From Micromonospora endophytica (GTDB lineage Bacteria; Actinomycetota; Actinomycetes; Mycobacteriales; Micromonosporaceae), in contig NZ_POTX01000013.1 of assembly GCF_003236305.1 (NCBI RefSeq), positions 1-50,600 on the forward strand: a stretch of 50,600 nucleotides of DNA, in the 5' to 3' direction. Position numbers and translations under genes: made by a program. Positions within the stretch are counted from its first letter, which is position 1. The number at the start of each line of letters is the position of its first letter. Positions 16,146 through 24,589 of the stretch are shown here, piece after piece. A model generated the notes under the pieces. The model had not been told where the DNA came from, did not search any database, and saw only the letters and a list, made by a program, of their open reading frames with translations.

Positions 16146-17780
16146 GTGGTCAGGAAGTCATCCCGGGCTGCCGGCAGCGGCGGGCAGCCGTCGTCCCGGA
16201 GCCGCACCACCACACTCGTCGCCCTGCTCAGCTGCGGAGCCCTCGCTCTCAGCGCCTGCGGCGGCAGCAGTCCCACGCCCTCGTCCTCCGCCGGTCCGGA
16301 TGCCCGAGGAGGCACTCCCCAGGCCGGCGGCACGCTGACGGTGGCGTTGTCCTCCATTCCGCCCGTGATCGACCCGTACGCCACCACCCTCCAGGCGAAC
16401 TGGCAGACCGCCCGCTCGGTGTGCGAGCCGCTGTTCGACATCTCGACCAGGTACGAGGTCAAGCCGGTCCTGGTGGACAGCTACCAGTACGACCAGAAGC
16501 TGACCTACGTGATGAAGCTCCGCTCCGGCGTGAAGTTCCACGACGGGAAGGACCTCACGGCGGCGGACGCGGTCGCCAGCATCCAGCGTTTCCTGCTCAC
16601 CCCCGGCAACGGGGCGGTGCTCGGCACCAACCTCGAGTCGGTGAAGGAAACCGGCGACCTGGAACTGACTCTCACCCTCAAGCAGCCCAGCGCGATCGTG
16701 CCGACGCTGCTGACCACCGCGTACATCATGCCCGCCTCGGTGCAGCAGGACCGGCCGATCACCGAGCCCGCCAACGACCTGATCTGCACCGGCCCGTACA
16801 AGCTCGCGTCGTACCAGGCCGACCGGGAAATCCAGTTGGTCCGCTACGACGAGTACGCCGCCCTCGACGAGCCCGGCGACGGTGCCACCGGCAAGAAGGT
16901 CGCGTACGCCGACAAGATCGTGTTGACCCCGATGCCGGAGACCTCCGCGCAGGTGCAGGCGCTACAGACCGGCAGCATCGACATGACCTCGGCGCTGCCC
17001 CTGGACACCTACCAGACCCTGGCCAGTTCCTCGACTGCCGAACCGGTGCTGCTCAGCGCGCTCAGCGGTTCGACAGTGGTGTTCAACAAGGCCAAGGGCG
17101 CGATGTCCAACGTGAAGCTGCGCCAGGCGTTCCTCGCCGCCCTGGACCAGACCCAGATCATGGGCGCCGGCTTCGGCAACGCGGACTTCTACGACCTCGA
17201 CGGCAGCATCATCCCGAAGGTCAACGCGACCTTCTACACCACCGCGGGCGCCGAGGCGTACAACAAGCCGGACACCGCGAAGGTGGCGCAGCTGATCAAG
17301 GAAGCCGGCTACGACGGCAAGCCGATCGTCTGGATGACCACCAAGGCCGACCCCACCTGGTACGGCCCGGTCGAGCCGGCGGTGCAGCTGCTCAAGACCG
17401 CCGGACTCAACATCGACCTGCAGGTCATGGACCAGGCGTCGCTGATCCAGCGGCGCACCGATCCGAGCCAGTTCGACCTCTTCTCCTCCGGCATCCCGAC
17501 CTACGCCGACCCGCTGCTGCTGCCGTACCTGCAGGATGGGTTCCCCGGCGCCTGGACCAACCCGGAGAAGAACAGCCTGCTGTCCAGCCTGGCCACCGAG
17601 CCGGACAACGCCAAGCGGGTCCAACTCTGGGGGCAGCTACAGGCGCTGATCTACACCGACGTGCCGTTCCTCAAGTTCGGCACCACCCGCCCGCTGCTCG
17701 CCGTCTCCCCGCGTACCCATTTCGACAACGCCGACGCGCTGATGTACGGCTACTACAACGTCTGGCTCCAGGACTCCTGA
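16146..17780 (+). CDS. ABC transporter substrate-binding lipoprotein (SBP_bac_5)
   Basis: A 544-residue extracytoplasmic binding protein of the dipeptide/nickel/oligosaccharide class. A long Ser/Arg-rich start leads into a hydrophobic segment and a lipobox at Cys38 (LSAC). Family landmarks are GTLTVALSSIPPVIDP near the mature N-terminus, LRSGVKFHDGKDLTAADAV, and the late DVPFLKFGTTRP. Although related proteins often carry peptides, some take up cello- or xylo-oligosaccharides, glycosides or opine-like compounds, and the downstream esterase and GH3 genes favour a glycoside. The GTG at 16146 has only a weak GGGATGTGA ribosome site. It is the first gene of a nine-gene operon. Confidence 0.9.
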   Translation: MVRKSSRAAGSGGQPSSRSRTTTLVALLSCGALALSACGGSSPTPSSSAGPDARGGTPQAGGTLTVALSSIPPVIDPYATTLQANWQTARSVCEPLFDISTRYEVKPVLVDSYQYDQKLTYVMKLRSGVKFHDGKDLTAADAVASIQRFLLTPGNGAVLGTNLESVKETGDLELTLTLKQPSAIVPTLLTTAYIMPASVQQDRPITEPANDLICTGPYKLASYQADREIQLVRYDEYAALDEPGDGATGKKVAYADKIVLTPMPETSAQVQALQTGSIDMTSALPLDTYQTLASSSTAEPVLLSALSGSTVVFNKAKGAMSNVKLRQAFLAALDQTQIMGAGFGNADFYDLDGSIIPKVNATFYTTAGAEAYNKPDTAKVAQLIKEAGYDGKPIVWMTTKADPTWYGPVEPAVQLLKTAGLNIDLQVMDQASLIQRRTDPSQFDLFSSGIPTYADPLLLPYLQDGFPGAWTNPEKNSLLSSLATEPDNAKRVQLWGQLQALIYTDVPFLKFGTTRPLLAVSPRTHFDNADALMYGYYNVWLQDS

Positions 17781-17784
17781 TCCG

Positions 17785-18675
17785 ATGAGCCAGGATCTGA
17801 CCACCGCACCGCAGGGTGCCGGACCGGAGCCGACCGTCGGTCTGCGCCGCTCCGGCGCCCTGCGCCAGGCACTGCGCCGGCCGGCGATCATCATCGCCGG
17901 GGGCCTGTTCATCGTGATCTGTGTCGCCGCGTCGCTCGGCCCGTTCTTCGCCGGCGACCCCAACGCCTTCAACGCCCTCGAACGGCTCCAGGCGCCCAGC
18001 CTCGCCCATCCCTTCGGCACCGACAACCTCGGTCGCGACATCGCGGTGCGGGTGTTGTTCGGCGGCCGGGCGTCGCTGCTCGTCGGCTTCGCGGTCGGCC
18101 TGGTAAGCGTCGCGGTCGGCTCGCTGATCGGCATCGCCGCGGCGATGTTCCGGCCGGTCGACCTGCTGCTCATGCGGGTGGTCGACGGGATCATGTCGTT
18201 CCCGATCATCGTGCTGGCCCTGTCGATGATGGCGATCCTGGGACCTGGCCTACAGACGGTGATCATCAGCCTCAGCATCGTGCTGGTGCCGTCGGTCGCC
18301 CGGGTGGTACGTGGCCGGGCGCTTGTGGTGTCCCAACTACCGATGATCGACGCGGCCCGGATGGTCGGCGCCAGCCGCTGGCGGATCATGCGGACCTACG
18401 TGCTCGCCCACTGCGTCACCCCGGTCCTGGTGCAGGCCGCCATCGTCTTCACCACCGCCGTGCTCATCGAGTCGGCGCTCAGCTTCATCGGCGCCGGCCT
18501 ACCCCCCGACACCCCGAGTTGGGGCGCGAGCCTCGCCGAATCCCGCAACTACCTCCAGACCGCCTGGTGGATGTGGTTGTTCCCGGGGCTGGCGCTACTG
18601 GCGACCGTCCTGTCGGCGAACGTCGTCATCGACGGGGTACGCGACGTACTCGACCCCCGCAGCGCAAGGAGGTGA
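17785..18675 (+). CDS. ABC transporter permease (DppC type)
   Basis: A 296-residue membrane subunit. The N-terminal hydrophobic helix (AIIIAGGLFIVICVAASLGP) is followed by the extracytoplasmic DppC signature HPFGTDNLGRDIAVRVLFGGR. Four to five further helices and the ATPase-contact loop (IDAARMVGASRWRIMRTYV) follow. The ATG at 17785 lies 4 nt after the binding-protein stop. The C-type permease precedes the B-type here, the reverse of the usual dpp order. It partners 18679-19635. Confidence 0.93.
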   Translation: MSQDLTTAPQGAGPEPTVGLRRSGALRQALRRPAIIIAGGLFIVICVAASLGPFFAGDPNAFNALERLQAPSLAHPFGTDNLGRDIAVRVLFGGRASLLVGFAVGLVSVAVGSLIGIAAAMFRPVDLLLMRVVDGIMSFPIIVLALSMMAILGPGLQTVIISLSIVLVPSVARVVRGRALVVSQLPMIDAARMVGASRWRIMRTYVLAHCVTPVLVQAAIVFTTAVLIESALSFIGAGLPPDTPSWGASLAESRNYLQTAWWMWLFPGLALLATVLSANVVIDGVRDVLDPRSARR

Positions 18676-18678
18676 CAG

Positions 18679-19635
18679 GTGCTGTCCTACATCGGTAAAC
18701 GCCTGCTGACCCTGCTGCCGACCGTGCTCGTGCCGGTCATCGTGGTCTTCGTCATCATCCGCCTCGCGCCGGGCGACCCGGCCGCCCAGATCCTCGGCGA
18801 CCAGGCCACCCCCGAACAGGTGGCCGACCTGCGCCGTCAGCTCGGTCTCGACGCCTCGCTGCTCGCCCAGTTCGGCGCCTTCCTCAAGCGGCTGGTCACG
18901 CTGGACCTCGGCGAAAGCCTCTTCCTGCACGCACCGGTCCGCGACCTCATCCCGGGCTACGCCGCCGTCACGCTGGAGATCGGCCTGCTGAGCCTGGTGC
19001 TCTCCATCGGTCTCGGCATGGCGGTGGGCATGCTCGCCGCGTTCCGCCGGGGCCACTGGGACGGCCGGATCGGCAGCGGCATCGGCATCGTCGGCATCTC
19101 CGTACCGCAGTTCTGGATCGGACTGCTGCTGGTCGTCCTGCTGGCCGTGCAGCTGCCGCTCTTCCCGGTCAGCGGCTACCGACCCTGGTCCGAAGGGGTC
19201 GGCCCACACCTGCAGTCCATCTTCCTGCCCGCGCTGACCCTGGCGCTGGCACAACTCGGCATCGTCAGCCGGTTGGTCAGCTCCAGCATCTCCGACGTGC
19301 TGAACGAGCCGTTCGTGACCACCGCCCGGTCACTGGGCGTACGGCCCAGGCGGATCCGCGTCAGGCACGTCATGCGGGTGGTCTCGGTGGAGATCCTCAC
19401 CGTGGTGGGACTGCTGCTGGCGACCGTGCTCTCCGGCAGCGTGGTGGTGGAGAACATCTTCGGCATACCCGGCATGGGACGGCTGCTCTTCGACGCGGTG
19501 GGGCGGCGTGACTACGACGTCATCCAGGGCGTGGTGCTCTTCGTGGGCCTGTTCATCATCGTCGTGAACCTGGTGGTCGACCTGCTGTACGCAGTCGTCG
19601 ATCCCCGGGTCAGATACGGGAAGGGGGCACCGTGA
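18679..19635 (+). CDS. ABC transporter permease (DppB type)
   Basis: A 318-residue membrane subunit starting MLSYIGKRLLTLLPTVLVPV, the standard DppB opening. The APGDPAAQILGDQATPEQV segment and the C-terminal loop VTTARSLGVRPRRIRVRHVM are family features, as is GSVVVENIFGIPGMGRLL near the end. The GTG at 18679 has a full AAGGAGGTGA ribosome site that overlaps the stop of the previous gene. The end overlaps the GTG of the first ATPase by 4 nt. Confidence 0.93.
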   Translation: MLSYIGKRLLTLLPTVLVPVIVVFVIIRLAPGDPAAQILGDQATPEQVADLRRQLGLDASLLAQFGAFLKRLVTLDLGESLFLHAPVRDLIPGYAAVTLEIGLLSLVLSIGLGMAVGMLAAFRRGHWDGRIGSGIGIVGISVPQFWIGLLLVVLLAVQLPLFPVSGYRPWSEGVGPHLQSIFLPALTLALAQLGIVSRLVSSSISDVLNEPFVTTARSLGVRPRRIRVRHVMRVVSVEILTVVGLLLATVLSGSVVVENIFGIPGMGRLLFDAVGRRDYDVIQGVVLFVGLFIIVVNLVVDLLYAVVDPRVRYGKGAP

Positions 19636-20597
19636 ACAGCATCGGCACGCCACCGGGCAGCGCACCGCCGCCCGCGCTGCTGGAGGTCGGCGGCCTCGGT
19701 GTCGAGGTGGTGGGACCAGAACCCTTCTCCGCCGTGCGCAACGTGGACCTGACCCTCGCCCCGGGTGAGTCGCTCGCCCTGGTCGGCGAGTCGGGATCCG
19801 GCAAGACGGTGACGGCGTCGGCGATCGCCGGGCTGCTGCCGCCCGCCTTGACCGCCACCGGGTCGATCCGCTTCGACGGCAAGGAACTCATCGGCATGCC
19901 GGCGCACCAGCGCCGGGAGATCGCCGGCCGCCAGATCGGCTTCGTCTTCCAGGAACCGATGTCGGCACTGCACCCGATCCTCACCGTCGGCAAACAGATC
20001 TCCGAGGCGCTGGACGCGCACTTCGACCTCTCCCGCGCGCAACGGCGCGACCGGATCGCCGAACTGCTCGACCTGGTCGGGCTCGGTGGCGGGCGGGACA
20101 TCGCCAGGTGTCGGATCGGCCAGCTCTCCGGCGGCATGCGGCAACGCGTGATGATCGCCATGGCGATCTCCTGCCGACCCCGGCTGTTGATCGCCGACGA
20201 GCCGACCACCGCGCTCGACGTCACCCTCCAGAAGCAGGTGATGGATCTGGTCACCGGGTTGCAGCGGCAACTCGGGTTGGCGCTGATCCTGATCACCCAC
20301 GATCTGGCGGTGGTCAGTGAGACCTGCGAACGAGTGGCCGTGATGTATGCCGGTGAGATCGTCGAGACCGGCCCGACGAGAGCGATCCTCCGCAACCCTC
20401 GACACGAGTACACCCAGGCGTTGATCGAGGCGATCCCCCGGATCGGGGACACCCGCCGCCGGCTGCCGACGGTCGCTGCCACCGCCCCGAACCTGCGCGA
20501 CGAGCGGGCCGTGCCGGCCGACCGGCGTACCGCCAGCGGGTTGGTGCGGGAAGCGCCCGAACACTGGGTACGACGCGACAGCGCAGGGAGCCGATGA
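19632..20597 (+). CDS. ABC transporter ATPase (DppD type)
   Basis: A 321-residue cytoplasmic ATPase. Walker A is GESGSGKT near residue 54, the Q-loop region is FVFQEPMSALHP, the signature is LSGGMRQR, and Walker B is LLIADEPTTALD with the switch His in ITHDL. The C-terminal oligopeptide-type extension is present (RNPRHEYTQALIEAIPRI), but the usual Cys cluster for an iron-sulfur site is not apparent. The GTG start overlaps the permease stop, and the end overlaps the ATG of the DppF-type gene. It energises import together with 20594-21385. Confidence 0.93.
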   Translation: MNSIGTPPGSAPPPALLEVGGLGVEVVGPEPFSAVRNVDLTLAPGESLALVGESGSGKTVTASAIAGLLPPALTATGSIRFDGKELIGMPAHQRREIAGRQIGFVFQEPMSALHPILTVGKQISEALDAHFDLSRAQRRDRIAELLDLVGLGGGRDIARCRIGQLSGGMRQRVMIAMAISCRPRLLIADEPTTALDVTLQKQVMDLVTGLQRQLGLALILITHDLAVVSETCERVAVMYAGEIVETGPTRAILRNPRHEYTQALIEAIPRIGDTRRRLPTVAATAPNLRDERAVPADRRTASGLVREAPEHWVRRDSAGSR

Positions 20598-21385
20598 TGA
20601 CACCGCTCGTCGAAGTGCAGGCGCTGAACCGGGTCTTCACGTCCGGCTCGATGTTCGCCAGGCGTCGGGTGTCCGCCGTCCAGGACGTCTCCTTCACCAT
20701 CGCGGCAGGAGAGACGTACGGCCTGGTCGGCGAGTCCGGTAGCGGCAAGTCGACGGTCGCCCGTCTGATCTCCCGGCTGGACACCCCCACCTCGGGGAGC
20801 ATCCGGCTCGACGGTCGGGACATCGCCGGGCTGCGGGGCCGGGAACTCACCCAACTTCGCCGCGACGTACAGATGGTGTTCCAGGACCCGTACAGCGCGC
20901 TCAACCCCCGGATGAGCGTCCAGGAACTGGTGTACGAGCCGTGGCGCATCCACGGCCTGCACTCCCCGGAGCAGCGGCGAACCCGGTTGATCCGGCTGCT
21001 GGACCAGGTCGGGCTGCCCCGCTCGGCGGCGCAGCGCAAACCTGTCGAGTTTTCCGGCGGACAGCGGCAACGCATCATGATCGCCCGTGCGCTGGCGCTG
21101 GAACCCCGGCTCCTGATCGCCGACGAGCCGGTGTCCGCGCTGGACGTGTCGGTGCAGGCCCAGGTGCTCAACGTGTTCAAGGATCTCCAGGAGCAACTCG
21201 GCCTCGCCTGCCTGTTCATCTCCCATGATCTGTCGGTGGTGGAGTTCGTCAGCGACCGGATCGGGGTGATGTACCTCGGCGAGCTGATCGAGGAGGGCCG
21301 ACCGGCCGAGATATACCGGGCACCGAAGACCGAGTACACCCGCCGGCTGCTGACCGCCATCCCCCGCATCGAGGCGGGCCCATGA
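20594..21385 (+). CDS. ABC transporter ATPase (DppF type)
   Basis: A 263-residue ATPase with Walker A GESGSGKST, a Q-loop at MVFQDPYSALNPRM, the signature FSGGQRQR, Walker B LLIADEPVSALD and the switch His in ISHDL. It is slightly short compared with typical DppF (about 320) because it ends soon after the oligopeptide-type motif (APKTEYTRRLLTAIPRI). ATGATG at 20594 overlaps the DppD stop; the end overlaps the esterase start. It forms the heterodimer with 19632-20597. Confidence 0.93.
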   Translation: MMTPLVEVQALNRVFTSGSMFARRRVSAVQDVSFTIAAGETYGLVGESGSGKSTVARLISRLDTPTSGSIRLDGRDIAGLRGRELTQLRRDVQMVFQDPYSALNPRMSVQELVYEPWRIHGLHSPEQRRTRLIRLLDQVGLPRSAAQRKPVEFSGGQRQRIMIARALALEPRLLIADEPVSALDVSVQAQVLNVFKDLQEQLGLACLFISHDLSVVEFVSDRIGVMYLGELIEEGRPAEIYRAPKTEYTRRLLTAIPRIEAGP

Positions 21386-22845
21386 CCACCGAAGCGCGAC
21401 CATGCCGGATCGCCATGGCGTACGGCGACCTGATCGGCACCGAGGTCGACGGCATCCGGGTGTTCCACGGCGTCCCGTTCGCCGAGCCGCCCGTCGGTGA
21501 GCTGCGCTGGCGGGCACCACGCCGCCCGCGGCCCTGGTCCGGCCTCCGGGACGCCACCGTGCCCGCACCGGCACCGATCCAACCGGCCTCGCCGTACCTG
21601 CCGCGGCTGCGTACCGACGAGGACTGTCTCCACCTGTCGGTGTGGACGCCGGACGAGCCGGGACCGTGGCCGGTGGTGTGCTGGCTCTACGGCGGTGGCT
21701 TCGAGGGAGGCACGGCGGTCAGCCCGGTCACCGACCCCCCGCAGCTGGTACGCGAGCAGCGGGTGGTGGTGGTCGCACCCCACTACCGGGTGGGCGCACT
21801 CGGCTTCGCCGAACTCCGTCAGCACGGTGGACCGTACGCCGAGGCGAGCAACCTCGGGCTCCGCGACGTGGTGGCCGCGCTGTCCTGGGTGTCGGCCAAC
21901 ATCTCGGCGTTCGGTGGGCAGCCCGGTGCGGTCACCGTCGTCGGGCAGAGTGCCGGCGCGTTTCTCGCCGGTGCGTTGCCGGCGACGCCCTCGGCCGCCG
22001 GGTTGTTCCACCGGCTCGCGCTCTTCTCCGGCGGCGCCTCCCGACTGGTACCGCTCGACCGGGCCAGGCAGATCGGCGACGACTTCCTCGCCGCCCTCGG
22101 CGGTTCGTCGACCGACGCCGTGCTCGCCGCCCAGCAGACCGCGGTGGCCCGGGACATCGGTGCCCGCAACGGCCCACGGCCGCACAGCTTCGGCGTCGTG
22201 CTCGACGGCGAGCTGGTGAACATCCATCCGATGCGGGCGGCGACCGAGACGGCCTCGGTGCCGATGCTGGTGGCGACCACCACCGAGGAGGTCGCGGCGA
22301 TGCGCGGCCCCGAGCAGTTCGCCGCCGCCGGGCTCCCCGGAGTGGTCGACGAGGTGGTCTCGTGGGGCGTCGAGCGGGACCGCGCCGAGGCAGTCGTTCG
22401 GCACTACGCCACCGGACGCTCCCCGGACCAGAGCCGGGAAGCGCTGCTCACCGACTACATCTACCGGCTGCCGGCACTGCGGCTGGCCGCCGGGCGAGCG
22501 GCCAGCGGAGCCCACACCTGGGTCTGCGCGTTCGGCCGCTCGCCGAGCCTCGGCCCGGTCGCCGGCCACGGCATGGAGACTCCGCTGCTGTTCGGCACCA
22601 CCGAGGCGCCGCCCGTCGCCGACCTGTTCGGCTACCCGTCCTCGGCGGCCGGCCGACGCCGCGAACTCAGCCGCCGGATCCGGGAACACCTCGGGGCGTT
22701 CGTGCACCGAGGTGACCCGGGTTGGCCGGCGGTGACCACACCACGCCGGATCGGTGGCCTGCTGGTCGCCGACGACGACCTCAGCCATCAGTCGGATCTC
22801 GACGGCGGTACGCGCGAGATCTGGGAAGGAATCGAACGGCCGTGA
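21382..22845 (+). CDS. Type-B carboxylesterase
   Basis: A 487-residue alpha/beta-hydrolase of the COesterase family without signal peptide, so cytoplasmic. Motifs in order: FHGVPFAEPPVGELRW, EDCLHLSVWTP, the oxyanion loop LYGGGFEGG, and the nucleophile Ser190 in VVGQSAGAF. The Glu would lie near 300 and the His is probably in GPVAGHGMETPLLFG. It would cut an ester of an imported compound, releasing an acid or alcohol. It is translationally coupled to the ATPase before it and the AtuA gene after it, so it belongs to the same pathway. The substrate is inferred from context only. Confidence 0.88.
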   Translation: MTTEARPCRIAMAYGDLIGTEVDGIRVFHGVPFAEPPVGELRWRAPRRPRPWSGLRDATVPAPAPIQPASPYLPRLRTDEDCLHLSVWTPDEPGPWPVVCWLYGGGFEGGTAVSPVTDPPQLVREQRVVVVAPHYRVGALGFAELRQHGGPYAEASNLGLRDVVAALSWVSANISAFGGQPGAVTVVGQSAGAFLAGALPATPSAAGLFHRLALFSGGASRLVPLDRARQIGDDFLAALGGSSTDAVLAAQQTAVARDIGARNGPRPHSFGVVLDGELVNIHPMRAATETASVPMLVATTTEEVAAMRGPEQFAAAGLPGVVDEVVSWGVERDRAEAVVRHYATGRSPDQSREALLTDYIYRLPALRLAAGRAASGAHTWVCAFGRSPSLGPVAGHGMETPLLFGTTEAPPVADLFGYPSSAAGRRRELSRRIREHLGAFVHRGDPGWPAVTTPRRIGGLLVADDDLSHQSDLDGGTREIWEGIERP

Positions 22846-24239
22846 CCCATCAAGGCGTGGCCACGGCGGACCAGACGCCGGTGACGCATGATCGTTCGAC
22901 GACGTACCGGATCGCGGTCGGCGCCGGTTTCGCCGGTGACCGTTACGAACCGGCCGAGGATCTGGCCCGGCGGGGAGACCTCGACGCCCTGGTCTTCGAG
23001 TGCCTGGCCGAGCGCACCATCGCCCTGGCCCAACAGGGCCTGCGGCGGGGCACCTCTGCCGGCTACGACCCGCGGATCCTGCGCCGGCTACGCGGCAGCC
23101 TGGTGCCGGTCATCGGATCGGGTGGTCTGATCGTCACCAACGCGGGCGCCGCCAACCCGCACGGTGCCGCCCTGGCCGTGCGGGACCTGGCCCGCGAACT
23201 CGGCCTGGCCGACCTTCCGGTCGCCGCGGTGACCGGCGACGACGTGCTCGACCGACTGGTGCTCGACGACTGCCAGGTGCTCGGCACCGACCTCACCCTG
23301 GACCGGTACCGGGGACGGATCGTCTCCGCCAACGCGTACACCGGTGCGGCCGGCATCGCCGACGCCATCCGGGCCGGTGCCCGGATCGTGCTCGCCGGGC
23401 GTACCGCCGACGCCGCCCTCTTTCTCGGTCCGCTGGCGGTGCGGTTCGGCTGGGATCTCGCCGCCGGCACCGATCCGGTGGCCAACGGGCTGCTCGTCGG
23501 GCACCTGTTGGAGTGCGCCGGCCAGCTCACCGGCGGCTACTTCGCCGACGGTCCACGCAAGACCGTGCCGGACCTCGCGCGCCTCGGCTTTCCCTACGCC
23601 GATGTCGAGGCTGACGGTAGCGCCGTCTACCGCAAGCTGCCGGGCACCGGCGGCCGGCTCGACACCCTCACGGTGGTCGAGCAGCTCCTCTACGAGATCG
23701 AGGACCCGCATCGCTACGTCACCCCCGACGGCGTACTGGACCTGTCCGGGGTGACCATCGACGAGGTCGGTGCCGACGAGATCACTGCCCACGGCGCGAC
23801 GATCACCAGCCAGCCGGAGCAGCTCAAGGTCAGTGTGGGCATCGATGACGGCTTCCTCGCCTCCGCCGAGATCGTCTACGCCGGCACCGGCTGCCGGGCG
23901 CGCGCCGAACTGGCCGCACGGATCATCGCCGAACGATGGGCCGAGGTGCACCACCGACCGGCCGGCGAACTCACCTTCGACCTCGTCGGACTGAGCAGTG
24001 CCCGACCGTTCTGGCAGCCCGGCGACGGACCGGAACCGCTGGAGGTGCGGCTGCGCGCCTCCGCCCGGACCTGGTCCCGCGCGGACGCGGCGATCCTGGG
24101 CGAGGAGATGGAGGCGCTGTACACCAACGGGCCGGCCGGGGGTGGCGGCGTGACCGCACAGGTCCGGGAAACGGTAGGAGTGGTCTCCACCCTCATCCCC
24201 CGGTCCCTGGTGCAGACGAAGGTCGAGGTGCTGGCATGA
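22842..24239 (+). CDS. AtuA/DUF1446 family protein
   Basis: A 465-residue protein of the acyclic-terpene-utilisation AtuA family. Characteristic stretches are IAVGAGFAGDRYEPAEDL, IGSGGLIVTNAGAANPHGAA, ANAYTGAAGIADAIRAGARI, LAGRTADAALFLGPL, and LLECAGQLTGGYF. AtuA is needed for citronellol/geraniol breakdown in pseudomonads, but its reaction has not been shown to my knowledge. The GTG start at 22842 overlaps the esterase stop by 4 nt; the longer frame upstream is inside the esterase gene. In many bacteria AtuA carries a C-terminal small domain; here that domain is the separate next gene. None of the other atu genes (acyl-CoA carboxylase, citronellyl-CoA dehydrogenase) is present, so a role other than terpene degradation is possible. 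Confidence 0.85.
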   Translation: MTHQGVATADQTPVTHDRSTTYRIAVGAGFAGDRYEPAEDLARRGDLDALVFECLAERTIALAQQGLRRGTSAGYDPRILRRLRGSLVPVIGSGGLIVTNAGAANPHGAALAVRDLARELGLADLPVAAVTGDDVLDRLVLDDCQVLGTDLTLDRYRGRIVSANAYTGAAGIADAIRAGARIVLAGRTADAALFLGPLAVRFGWDLAAGTDPVANGLLVGHLLECAGQLTGGYFADGPRKTVPDLARLGFPYADVEADGSAVYRKLPGTGGRLDTLTVVEQLLYEIEDPHRYVTPDGVLDLSGVTIDEVGADEITAHGATITSQPEQLKVSVGIDDGFLASAEIVYAGTGCRARAELAARIIAERWAEVHHRPAGELTFDLVGLSSARPFWQPGDGPEPLEVRLRASARTWSRADAAILGEEMEALYTNGPAGGGGVTAQVRETVGVVSTLIPRSLVQTKVEVLA

Positions 24240-24589
24240 CCGTGGTGACCAGACGCCTGTGGGACATCGCCCACGCCCGCGCCGGTGACAAGGGTGACAG
24301 CTCCATCCTGCTGCTCCGCACCTACCCGGGCGAGGACTTCGGCACCCTGGTCGCGGTGCTGACCGTGGCGCGGGTCGCCGAACACTTCCAGGTGCCCGCC
24401 GACGCCGTGTCGATCACGCCGGTGCCCCGCCTGTCGGCGTTGACCCTCGTGGTGCGGGGTGGGTTGGCCGGCGGAGTGACCCGATCACCCCGAGTCGACC
24501 CGCACGGCAAGACCCTCTCCGGCCACCTGCTCGACCTGCGGGTGCCCTGGCCTGTCTCGGATCGACACCCCGACGTGGAGGCGTCATGA
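24236..24589 (+). CDS. Small AtuA C-terminal-domain-like protein
   Basis: A 117-residue protein matching the small domain usually found at the C-terminus of, or beside, AtuA: RLWDIAHARAGDKGDSSILLL near the start, then a compact alpha/beta region ending GKTLSGHLLDLRV. The strongly conserved HARAGDKGD stretch looks like an active-site or ligand-binding loop. The ATG at 24236 overlaps the AtuA stop and the end overlaps the GH3 start, so it is made with both. It probably forms a complex with the AtuA protein; this is inferred from fusions in other genomes. Confidence 0.82.
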   Translation: MTVVTRRLWDIAHARAGDKGDSSILLLRTYPGEDFGTLVAVLTVARVAEHFQVPADAVSITPVPRLSALTLVVRGGLAGGVTRSPRVDPHGKTLSGHLLDLRVPWPVSDRHPDVEAS

